Below are positions 1-5,962 of a DNA stretch of 7,820 nt, one piece after another. Position 1 is the stretch's first letter. Each line of letters begins with the position of its first letter. The notes beneath the pieces were generated by a model that was given only the letters and a program-made list of their open reading frames with translations, was not told where the DNA came from and ran no database searches. The position numbers and the translations under genes are program-made. Origin of the DNA: Sva-07 sp964549065 (GTDB lineage: Bacteria > Actinomycetota > Acidimicrobiia > Acidimicrobiales > Ilumatobacteraceae); NCBI GenBank assembly GCA_964549065.1, contig CAZJUC010000155.1, positions 1 through 7,820 on the forward strand, read 5' to 3'.

Positions 1-257
1 CAATCGATAACCCCGGCGCGAAACACTCGGTGGCGCGTCCGGGAACCGGCGAACTGTGCGGGGTCAGGCCTCCGACCGGGTAGCGCATAATCCCCAGAGA
101 GCGGTCCGGTGTCGTCCGGATTGGGCCCGGACGCGGTGCTGGCCACGCCGCCGTGCGATTCGTTCTTTGTCTCTCGGCGGATCGAGACACTCAGAGTTCG
201 ATGCCGAATTTGCGTGGTTGAGGACGCTGTGGCATCCGGGGTTTGACCTCGAGTCCA
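1..257. other. left-end stretch without a supported gene
   Basis: I find no protein here with recognisable family features on either strand; the open frames crossing it read as low-complexity, arginine-rich shadows. One modest hairpin is visible at 113-133 (7-bp arms CGTCCGG/CCGGACG around a 7-base loop), which could end transcription of the toxin-antitoxin pair but has no T-run. A minus-strand frame ending with a stop at 191-193 continues from the toxin region and is discussed with the toxin. No second copy of the tRNA-Thr 3' end could be found here by eye. Confidence 0.4.
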
Positions 258-596
258 TTACGGTCTGCCCAGTCCCTGAGGGGTGTGGAGAGCGAGTCCG
301 CTGCTTCTTGGTCGAGGCAGCTCGAGGTTGCGAGAGTCCTCGAGGTGCGAGCGGGCGACTCGGTAGACGACCACGTAGGGAAAGCCGGCCAGAGCCACCT
401 TTCGCTCGATCGGGTCGTCGCTGTCGGCTCGGCGCGTCGGGGTTCCGGCGTCCGGCCAGCGCGCTGCGCGATCGGTCGCGGCTCGGACCGCGTCGAGGAA
501 CCGGCCGCCGAGCCCGTCCACACGGTCCTCGTACCAGAGTTGCGCTTCCACCACCTCGGCGGTCGCAAGCGGGTGGAACCGGACGTTGCGCGTCAC
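258..596 (-). CDS. ParE/RelE-family toxin, C-terminus diverged
   Basis: Likely toxin of a type II toxin-antitoxin pair; family members poison gyrase (ParE) or cleave mRNA at the ribosome (RelE), and the sequence does not say which. Residues 5-80 fit the family: an N-terminal strand followed by a helix with WYEDRVDGLGGRF (21-33) and the core strand AGFPYVVVYRV (70-80). The GTG start at 596 overlaps the antitoxin stop as GTGA, so the two genes are translationally coupled. After residue 86 the usual last strand (VLAVAH..R.PGYW) is missing and a proline/serine-rich tail takes its place. Moving by one base at about 338-341 gives a frame reading TLATSSCLDQ, slightly closer to the expected strand, and running to a stop at 191-193. 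I suspect a frameshift, so the toxin may be inactive. Family assignment is fairly safe; activity is not. Confidence 0.6.
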   Translation of the reverse strand: MTRNVRFHPLATAEVVEAQLWYEDRVDGLGGRFLDAVRAATDRAARWPDAGTPTRRADSDDPIERKVALAGFPYVVVYRVARSHLEDSRNLELPRPRSSGLALHTPQGLGRP

Positions 597-841
597 CGGG
601 TACGTCGGGCGCGGTCCACCTTTGCGAGGACGTCGTCCCAGGAGTCGGTGGTGACCTCGCCGGAGTCGATCTGGCTCGCTCGTCGAGCCGTCTCGTCGGC
701 CCAGAGCCGCTCGAGCTCGGCCGGGTCGGTCTCGACTGGCCGATCATCGAGGCTGTCGAGAAGCTCCACAGCCAGCTGTGCCCGGTCGACCTCGGGCAGC
801 GAGAGCACTTCGGATCGCAGCGCGTCGGTCTGGGCGGACAT
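593..841 (-). CDS. type II antitoxin, CHP02574 addiction-module family
   Basis: Small acidic antitoxin of 82 residues, expected to bind and neutralise the toxin encoded directly after it. It shows the family pattern: an N-terminal helix with LPEVDRAQLAVELLDSLDD (residues 15-33), a central acidic stretch with LERLWADETARRASQIDSGE, then a C-terminal segment TDSWDDVLAKV typical of the part that wraps around ParE/RelE partners. I chose the ATG at 841; an in-frame TTG at 862 would overlap the integrase stop and add seven residues with no family support. No clear ribosome binding site is visible. It starts 17 bases after the integrase stop, so it is probably co-transcribed with the integrase or driven from inside its 3' end. 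Such modules commonly help mobile elements persist. Confidence 0.75.
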   Translation of the reverse strand: MSAQTDALRSEVLSLPEVDRAQLAVELLDSLDDRPVETDPAELERLWADETARRASQIDSGEVTTDSWDDVLAKVDRARRTR

Positions 842-858
842 GTCGCAACGATACAACG

Positions 859-1836
859 TCAATCGAGGAGGCCGCCGATGACGTCCGCGGCCTGCCGGTC
901 ACTGGCTTCGAGGAAGTGGGCGTAGACGTTCAGCGTGGTCGCCGCATTGGCGTGTCCGAGGCGGCCGCTGACGGTGCGGACCGGCACGCCTGCTGCGAGC
1001 AGCTGGGTGGCGTGGAGGTGTCGGAGGTCGTGGAGTCGGACGCCGTCGAGGCCGGCTCGCTTGCGGACTCGTGTGAAGCGACCGGTGATCGTGTCGGGGT
1101 GGAGCGGGTCGGCGCCGTCGGCCGACTCGGTGAACACGTAACCGTCGGGGTCGAGTTCGACCTCGCATGCGGCGGCGCGTTCCTCGAGTCGGCGACGCTG
1201 GTCGTCGAGCACCGAGAGGGTTGCGTCATCGAGGGCGATCCGACGCGACGCATGGGTCTTGGTGTCCTTCACGACCGTGCCGCCGGCGACCGAGGCGATC
1301 GACCGAGTGATCGACAGCGTGCCGGTGCTGCGGTCGAGGTCGGACCAGCGCAGCCCGCACACCTCGCCACGCCGCGCGCCGGTGGCGGTCAGCACGCGCA
1401 GCAGGGCTCCGTACTCGGCGTCGTCCTCGTCGGCCACCTCGAGCATGCGCTTCACGTCGATGATCGCCGGCGGGTTGATCTCGCGCCGGCGCAGTTTCGG
1501 TGGCGACGCAGCGGCCGCCGGATTCATCGACACGATGCCCCACTTGACCGCCTGGCCGAATGCGCCGCGGAGCACAGCGTGGATGTGGCGGATCGTTGCG
1601 GGGGAGAGCCCGCGCGTCTTCGAGAGCATGGTGTAGTAGTCGTCGAGCCGCTTCGTCGTGACCCGTCCGAGCCGCAGTTGGCCGAGGTCGGGCTTGATCA
1701 ACCGCTCCGCCAGGCGTCGGTACTCGCGGACCGTCGTGGGCGACAGCGACCCGTCGACGTGGTCGATCCACGAGTCGAGCAGCTGCCCGAGGGTCTTGGC
1801 CGTCGAGGTGATCTTGCCCTCCGACACCTTGGCCAC
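859..1836 (-). CDS. tyrosine recombinase (phage/ICE-type integrase), N-terminally truncated
   Basis: Site-specific tyrosine recombinase that would integrate or excise an element. The core-binding domain spans about residues 14-107 (from TLGQLLDSWIDHV) and the catalytic domain about 122-320. The full active set is visible: R155 in ATGARRGE, a hairpin lysine near K193, H269 and R272 in LHDLRHLHAT, H295 in GRLGHA, and the nucleophile Y305 in NVYAHF. The usual N-terminal arm-binding domain is absent. The first usable start is GTG 1836, yet the same frame stays open upstream and reads GTKREAQRALAALV just before it, which is family-typical linker sequence. So the gene was cut at about position 1880, close to the tRNA-Thr 3' end. 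The core could still be catalytic, but loss of arm binding normally cripples integration and excision. A toxin-antitoxin pair follows directly. Classification is secure; function is doubtful. Confidence 0.85.
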   Translation of the reverse strand: MAKVSEGKITSTAKTLGQLLDSWIDHVDGSLSPTTVREYRRLAERLIKPDLGQLRLGRVTTKRLDDYYTMLSKTRGLSPATIRHIHAVLRGAFGQAVKWGIVSMNPAAAASPPKLRRREINPPAIIDVKRMLEVADEDDAEYGALLRVLTATGARRGEVCGLRWSDLDRSTGTLSITRSIASVAGGTVVKDTKTHASRRIALDDATLSVLDDQRRRLEERAAACEVELDPDGYVFTESADGADPLHPDTITGRFTRVRKRAGLDGVRLHDLRHLHATQLLAAGVPVRTVSGRLGHANAATTLNVYAHFLEASDRQAADVIGGLLD

Positions 1837-1882
1837 GAGTGCGGCGAGCGCCCGCTGCGCTTCGCGCTTCGTGCCGTAGTGT
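1837..1882 (-). pseudogene. remnant of the integrase N-terminal linker
   Basis: In frame with the integrase, these bases encode about 15 residues, GTKREAQRALAALV preceded by Y, which match the usual linker between the arm-binding domain and the core-binding domain of actinobacterial integrases. No ATG, GTG or TTG in this frame allows them to be translated from their own start. Sequence further upstream (KLTSNAASANQH) no longer resembles an integrase. This marks the probable breakpoint of the truncation. Confidence 0.5.
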
Positions 1883-1919
1883 TGGTTGGCGCTGGCAGCG
1901 TTACTGGTCAGTTTGCAAG

Positions 1920-1940
1920 AACACCGATCTAGCTGGTGTT
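1920..1940 (-). terminator. hairpin just downstream of tRNA-Thr
   Basis: Inverted repeat AACACC (1920-1925) and GGTGTT (1935-1940) around a 9-base loop, starting only a few bases past the CCA end of the tRNA on the transcribed strand. It could end or process the tRNA transcript. There is no T-run, and the position also suits part of a former attachment site, so the call is tentative. Confidence 0.35.
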
Positions 1941-1943
1941 TCG

Positions 1944-2019
<76 letters not shown>

Positions 2020-2062
2020 GCAGTGCGTGATGTTATCGGTGGGCGGACGCCGACGGCGACGA
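2020..2062 (-). promoter_or_regulatory. probable tRNA-Thr promoter region
   Basis: This short gap between the gene-end palindrome and the tRNA must carry the tRNA promoter if the tRNA is transcribed by itself. A -10-like TAACAT lies at 2030-2035 (minus strand), about 11 bases before the mature 5' end. No convincing -35 hexamer is visible at the usual spacing, so the exact promoter is not established. Confidence 0.3.
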
Positions 2063-2095
2063 TGTAACGATTGGTGTCAGACACCAATCGTTACA
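2063..2095 (-). terminator. 33-bp perfect palindrome at the CrtA-like gene end
   Basis: Two 16-base arms (2063-2078 and 2080-2095) are exact reverse complements around a single central base. On the minus strand the first base of the palindrome comes two bases before the TAA stop of the CrtA-like gene (2091-2093), so the stop codon is inside it. As RNA it would form a long hairpin directly after the coding sequence, fitting a terminator of the kind without a U-run. The central 13 bases, GGTGTCTGACACC, recur at 5949-5961. Its near-perfect symmetry would also suit a protein-binding site. Confidence 0.6.
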
Positions 2096-2777
2096 GGGGG
2101 TTGCGGCCGTTCCAGGTGCCCGTCGAGGCGTACGGCTCGAACCGGGCGAACATCTCCTCGGCGTACCAGTCCTCGGCTCGTGTGCGGCGGATCACCTCAC
2201 GATGGTCGGGCATTTCGTAGGCGAATCTTCGTGCTGCAGCCAGCGACTCCCACAGACTGAAGGTGGCCAGGCTGCCGATCGGGGTCTCGCCGATGCCGAC
2301 CACGTCGATCAGTCCAGGCGCGTGGTGCAGTTCGGCGTCGACGACCTCGCTGGCGGCCCCGAAGTCCTTCCACGATCGCCGTCGCACGTTCGCCCGGGTG
2401 ATGATCGCCACCGGACCGTTCGTACTGCCGGGGTCGAGCCCGGCAAGGGGGTCGACACCCTTCCACGTGCCGTGCCCGCCGACCCCACGGAGGCGCACGT
2501 GCCAGCTCTCGCCGGCGTCGTTCCAACGCTGGGCCATGGGGTGACCGGCGAGAAACGCGTCGAGCTGCGCTTCGTCCTCCCACACGGCGAACATGGCGCT
2601 GCGCGAGAGGTCGGCGCCCCGCCCGGTGTCGTCACCGCTGCCCGTGCCGAGCAGCCGCCAGAACGCAAGACCCCCGACTCTCGGTAGACGCAGCCGATCG
2701 GTGCCGAGACGTGCGAGCACGAGCGGGGTCTTCCAAGCCGGTTCGCTGATGAGGTGGAACGATGCGATGCGACCCAT
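2091..2777 (-). CDS. crtA: CrtA-like monooxygenase (spheroidene monooxygenase family)
   Basis: Predicted member of the CrtA family, whose characterised members use oxygen to put a keto group at C-2 of acyclic carotenoids such as spheroidene and hydroxyneurosporene. The 228-residue length is near the family norm. The protein is two similar halves: AMFAVWEDEAQLDAF (61-75) leads to GTWKGVDPL (103-111), and ATFSLWESLAAARRF (171-185) leads to GTWNGRNPL (220-228). This suggests a tandem alpha/beta-barrel fold. The C-terminal run EVIRRTRAEDWYAEEMFARF (194-213) is typical of the family. ATG 2777 is chosen because the family-like MGRIASFHLI begins there; no clear ribosome binding site is seen. It is divergent from the PlsY-like gene with only 9 bases between starts, so the two promoters must lie inside each other's coding sequence. 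The exact substrate is inferred from the neighbouring carotenoid genes. Confidence 0.75.
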   Translation of the reverse strand: MGRIASFHLISEPAWKTPLVLARLGTDRLRLPRVGGLAFWRLLGTGSGDDTGRGADLSRSAMFAVWEDEAQLDAFLAGHPMAQRWNDAGESWHVRLRGVGGHGTWKGVDPLAGLDPGSTNGPVAIITRANVRRRSWKDFGAASEVVDAELHHAPGLIDVVGIGETPIGSLATFSLWESLAAARRFAYEMPDHREVIRRTRAEDWYAEEMFARFEPYASTGTWNGRNPL

Positions 2778-2786
2778 GTATCGGCC

Positions 2787-3398
2787 ATGCTGTCATCGAT
2801 GGAGGTCGAGCAGACAGTCACGGTCGGGTTCACGATCGTGGCCGGCTACCTGATCGGGTCGATCCCGATCGCCAACCTGGTGGCTGCCCGGCGCGCTCGC
2901 ATCGACCTACGCGACGTCGGTGACGGCAACCCCGGCTTCTGGAACGCCCGCGAGACGCTCGGTCGCAAGGCAGCGATCCCGGTGTTCGTCGGCGACAGCG
3001 TGAAGGGCGTCGCGGCGGCATCCATCGGAGCTGCGCTCGCCGATCCGGGGGTGTGGGGTCTTGCCTACCTCGGTTGTGGGGCTGCGATGATCGGCCACTC
3101 CTTCCCCGTGTTCGCCCGATTCCGTGGCGGTCGCAGCATTCTCACGTTCGCAGGTGGTGCAGCGGTGTTCGCGACGATCCCGTTCCTGATCGCGATCGGG
3201 CTGCTGCTGGTCACGTTCGCGATCCGTCGGTCATTCGCCGTTGCCGCGCGGGTCGCCTTCGCCGCCTTCCCGATCGTGCAGATCGTCGTCGAGGGCCCGT
3301 TCCGGACCGCGGCCACAGGGGTCTTGATGACGTTCATCGGGCTGCGCTTCGCAACAGCGGCACTGGCCGACCGTCGAGACACGGCCGATCAGTCGTAG
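2787..3398 (+). CDS. PlsY-like membrane acyltransferase with degenerate motifs
   Basis: Integral membrane protein of the PlsY (YgiH) family; true PlsY transfers acyl groups from acyl-phosphate to glycerol-3-phosphate. Visible family features, numbered from ATG 2787, are YLIGSIPIANLVAAR (21-35), motif 1 as GDGNPGFWN (45-53), a DSVKG segment (70-74), and GHSFPVFARFRGG (103-115). Motif 2 is changed, however: RGGKGVAT becomes RGGRSILT, and the C-terminal H..NI.RL..G.E motif is missing. It is thus probably not the housekeeping enzyme. Hydrophobic segments near 13-30, 90-108, 118-145 and 170-192 fit a multi-pass protein. The start could also be ATG 2799 (199 residues); neither has a clear ribosome binding site. 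It is the only plus-strand gene here, and its end overlaps the glycosyltransferase end by 10 bases. A role in acylating a carotenoid glycoside is a guess from its location. Confidence 0.75.
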   Translation: MLSSMEVEQTVTVGFTIVAGYLIGSIPIANLVAARRARIDLRDVGDGNPGFWNARETLGRKAAIPVFVGDSVKGVAAASIGAALADPGVWGLAYLGCGAAMIGHSFPVFARFRGGRSILTFAGGAAVFATIPFLIAIGLLLVTFAIRRSFAVAARVAFAAFPIVQIVVEGPFRTAATGVLMTFIGLRFATAALADRRDTADQS

Positions 3399-4480
3399 TT
3401 GCGGCCCCGCCAGGTCTGGCGGCCGCGGCGGGCGATGCCGCGGGCGATGACGACAGCCGCGAGAGGATCGGCGAGCGGGCTCAGCCAGTAGGGGGCATTC
3501 GTGCGGTCGTAGGCGCGCCGGGTACCGCCGAGGGTGCCGAGCCGCAGAGCGGCGAACACGATGTCGACGACGTCGCCACGGCGCAGCAGGAGGCGCGGGA
3601 TCGGGATCACCTGGACGAGCACGACGATCGCCAGGTCGAACAGTTGGCGGCGTCGGGGTTCCACGCCTGGAAGCGCGAGCGACCGCCCCCAACCGGTCCA
3701 TACGTCGCCGAACGACTCGAACATCCGCACGGTGAGCAGTTCGCCGGCATCCAGGAACCCGACCCGTCGCCCGTCGCCGGCGAGCCGGCGCGCGAGCGCG
3801 AGGTCCTCCACCACCTCGCCGCGCACCGGCTCCATCCCGCCGGTTGCCAGGAACGCAGCGCGCGGTACCGCCATGCACTGGCCGTTGGCCATGGTGCGGT
3901 CGGGGCTCGACGGCGGCGTGCCGGGCGGGCCGAACCGGTACACGAGGGTGGTGAGCATCGCCGGGTGCAGCCATTGGCTCCCGACGGTCGGACATTCGAA
4001 TCGTCCGCCGACGGTGAGCAGGTCGAGCCGATCGCCGACCGCTCGCGCCACCATCGCGGTGGGCAGTCGCGGGTCGGGGCGGGCATCGGCGTCGAGGGTG
4101 ACGACCCAGTCCGAAGTGGCAGCCGTGACGCCCTGCTGGAGGGCCCACGCCTTGCCCGCCCAACCGTCCGGAAGCGGTGTCCCGGCGACGACGGTGGCGC
4201 CCGCGCGTCGGGCGATCTCAGCGGTGGCATCGCTCGACTGGTCGTCGACCACGATCACCTCGTCCACACCGGGCGCACCGACGATCGCGTCGAGCAACGG
4301 CCCGAGGCGTTCGGCCTCGTCGCGCGCGGGGATCACCACGCCCACCGAGTGCACGGGTGTGAGCGTCGGGCGCACGGGTGCCGCCACCGACGCGGCTTTC
4401 GCGATCCGTGAGATCGCAACCGCGCCGGCGCCGACGCGTACGGCGATGGACGCCACTCGGACTGCACGGCGTTCGCTCAT
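3389..4480 (-). CDS. family 2 glycosyltransferase, probable carotenoid glycosyltransferase
   Basis: GT2 enzyme of 363 residues likely to attach a sugar to the hydroxyl made by CruF. The GT-A domain shows VGVVIPARDEAERLG (46-60), VIVVDDQSSDAT (75-86), LPDGWAGKAWALQQG (103-117), the metal-binding DAD (130-132), NGQCMAV (199-205), the catalytic-type ED (225-226), and WTGWGRSL (261-268). The N-terminus (8-35) and the region about 280-300 (QLFDLAIVVLVQVIPIPR) are hydrophobic and suggest membrane attachment. It ends in TWRGRNYD, common in CrtQ/CruC-like enzymes. ATG 4480 lies 10 bases after the desaturase stop, so it is the last gene of the operon. CruC (chlorobactene), CruG (myxol) and CrtQ (staphyloxanthin) are the nearest functional models I can name; I cannot choose among them or name the sugar. 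Confidence 0.8.
   Translation of the reverse strand: MSERRAVRVASIAVRVGAGAVAISRIAKAASVAAPVRPTLTPVHSVGVVIPARDEAERLGPLLDAIVGAPGVDEVIVVDDQSSDATAEIARRAGATVVAGTPLPDGWAGKAWALQQGVTAATSDWVVTLDADARPDPRLPTAMVARAVGDRLDLLTVGGRFECPTVGSQWLHPAMLTTLVYRFGPPGTPPSSPDRTMANGQCMAVPRAAFLATGGMEPVRGEVVEDLALARRLAGDGRRVGFLDAGELLTVRMFESFGDVWTGWGRSLALPGVEPRRRQLFDLAIVVLVQVIPIPRLLLRRGDVVDIVFAALRLGTLGGTRRAYDRTNAPYWLSPLADPLAAVVIARGIARRGRQTWRGRNYD
3401..3426. terminator. GC-rich hairpin at the convergent gene ends
   Basis: Outer arms GCGGCC (3401-3406) and GGCCGC (3421-3426) enclose inner arms GCCAG/CTGGC (3409-3413 and 3416-3420). The hairpin begins two bases after the PlsY-like stop and could end that transcript. It has no T-run, and it also encodes the conserved C-terminal residues of the glycosyltransferase, so the symmetry could be coincidental. 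Confidence 0.3.
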
Positions 4481-4490
4481 GCCGAATCCA

Positions 4491-5960
4491 TCACCGGAGA
4501 TCCTGGGTGACCATCTCGGTGACGATCTTCGCGCTGGTGGTCACGAGTGGCAGTCCACCGCCCGGATGACTCGAGCCCCCGACGAGATACAGGCCGGGCC
4601 GTGCCCCACGGTTCGCCGGACGCACGAACGCCGCGCGTGTGCCGTTCGAACTCGTCCCGTAGATGGCGCCGCCCGGCGACCGGTAGCGGCGTTCGATGTC
4701 GGTTGGGGTCATCGTGTGTCGGAACTCGAGGCGCTGGCGCAGGTCGACACCCCGGTCGGCGAGCCGGTCGAGCACGAGGTCGCCGTAGGCATCGGCGTCG
4801 ATGTCGACATCGGGTGGCGTGTTCACCAGCAGGAACCAGTTCTCGCAACCGTCCGGCGCCTGGCTCGGATCGGTCACTGCCGACACACAGGCGTAGATCG
4901 TCGGATCGTCGGCCGGGGACCCGGCGTCGAGCTGGTCGTACTCGGCGCGGTAGCTGTCGGAGAACCACACGTTGTGGTGCTCGAGGCCCGGGGTGAGACC
5001 GCGCACACCCACACAGAGCACGAATCCACTCGTTGATCGCTTCGCCCGACGGACCTGCTTCAGCGCTTTCGCGTCGGGGAGGAGATCGGCGTAGAGGTGC
5101 TCGGCGTCGGTGTTCGCGATCACGACGTCCGCGTCGTGGGCCGTGCCGTCGACCAGCTCGACGCCGTTCACCGCGCCGTCCGTGGCGGCGGTGATGTGAG
5201 CGACGTCGGCGCCGATGTGGATCTCGACGCCGCTGTCACGTGCCACGGACTCGAATGCGGCGCGCAGCGCGTCGAGGCCACCGATCGGATACCAGCAGCC
5301 GTAGCGGGCCTCGATGTGGGGGATGCACGCAAGCGTCGCCGGGGCGGCATACGGCGACGACCCGGAGTAGGTGGCGTAGCGGTCTGCCCACTGCACGAGT
5401 CGCGGGTCGTCGAAGAACGACTCGGCGGAGCGGTGCAGCGTGCGCATCGGGTCGATCGCCGTGAGGTCGAACGGCGACCGCATCCGCTTGGCCAGTGCCA
5501 AGGGGTTCGACATCGGCCCGGCGAAGAACGTCCGTTCGGCGACGTCCCAGATGCGACGGCCGCGGGCATCGAACTCCCGCCACTGCTCGCCGGCGCCGGG
5601 CGCGAATTCGTCGAGGGCGGCGGTGGTGTCGTCGCCGTCATCGGGCATCGTCAGCGACGAGCCGTCGGGCCAGTGGTAGACGAATTGCGGGTCGAGGCGG
5701 ATCAGGTCGACGTGCTCGTCGAGCGACGTGCCAGCCGCGCGGAACACGTCGTCGAACAGATGGGGCAGCGTCAGCAGCGACGGCCCGATGTCGAAGGTGT
5801 ACCCGTCGCGGACGAGGGCGGCGAGCTTGCCGCCCACGACGTCGTTGCGCTCGAAGACCGTGACCTGGTGGCCCAGCGCCTGCAATCGGATCGCTGCTGC
5901 CAGCCCCCCGACCCCGGCGCCCACCACCGCGACCCGGATGCAACGCCCGGTGTCAGACAC
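4491..5960 (-). CDS. CrtI-family carotenoid desaturase, probably CrtD-type
   Basis: FAD-dependent carotenoid desaturase, 489 residues from GTG 5960. The N-terminus carries the dinucleotide-binding motif VAVVGAGVGGLAAAIRL (10-26) with acidic VFERN (35-39), then GYTFDIGPSLLTLPHLF (53-69). The C-terminus has GGAIYGTSSNG (about 430-440), RPANRG, and the family signature GLYLVGGSSHPGGGLPLV (about 456-473). A separate CrtI-like gene ends just upstream of crtB, so this copy probably does a later step. The GGG form of the signature and a CruF neighbour make 3,4-desaturation (CrtD-type) the best guess; phytoene desaturase or an oxidase of the CrtO/CrtP type remain possible. The start overlaps the cruF stop by 8 bases; an upstream start at 6047 would run deep inside cruF and adds no family sequence. 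Family is certain, the exact step is not. Confidence 0.85.
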   Translation of the reverse strand: MSDTGRCIRVAVVGAGVGGLAAAIRLQALGHQVTVFERNDVVGGKLAALVRDGYTFDIGPSLLTLPHLFDDVFRAAGTSLDEHVDLIRLDPQFVYHWPDGSSLTMPDDGDDTTAALDEFAPGAGEQWREFDARGRRIWDVAERTFFAGPMSNPLALAKRMRSPFDLTAIDPMRTLHRSAESFFDDPRLVQWADRYATYSGSSPYAAPATLACIPHIEARYGCWYPIGGLDALRAAFESVARDSGVEIHIGADVAHITAATDGAVNGVELVDGTAHDADVVIANTDAEHLYADLLPDAKALKQVRRAKRSTSGFVLCVGVRGLTPGLEHHNVWFSDSYRAEYDQLDAGSPADDPTIYACVSAVTDPSQAPDGCENWFLLVNTPPDVDIDADAYGDLVLDRLADRGVDLRQRLEFRHTMTPTDIERRYRSPGGAIYGTSSNGTRAAFVRPANRGARPGLYLVGGSSHPGGGLPLVTTSAKIVTEMVTQDLR

Positions 5961-5962
5961 CG
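5948..5962. repeat. second copy of the GGTGTCTGACACC palindrome
   Basis: A 15-bp palindrome (7-bp arms, one central base) whose 13-base core is identical to the centre of the 33-bp palindrome at 2063-2095. On the minus strand it contains both the cruF stop (TGA, 5953-5955) and the proposed GTG start of the desaturase (5958-5960). Partial similarity to the first copy continues outside the core (about 15 of 24 flanking bases), including GTT.CATC on the 3' side. Confidence 0.6.

Noticed and set aside
183..210. T-loop-like GTTCGATGCC suggesting a second tRNA fragment or att copy
   Set aside because: The flanking bases do not form a T-stem, and no match to the tRNA-Thr 3' end extends on either side.
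778..1932. Long plus-strand open frame opposite the integrase
   Set aside because: It has no family-like motifs and mirrors the real recombinase on the minus strand; long antisense frames are expected at this base composition.
2754..2786. Upstream start of the PlsY-like gene at 2754
   Set aside because: It would overlap the start of the CrtA-like gene and adds residues with no family likeness.
3053..5036. Long plus-strand open frames opposite the glycosyltransferase and desaturase
   Set aside because: They are arginine/histidine-rich with no domain pattern and lie opposite genes with clear conserved motifs.
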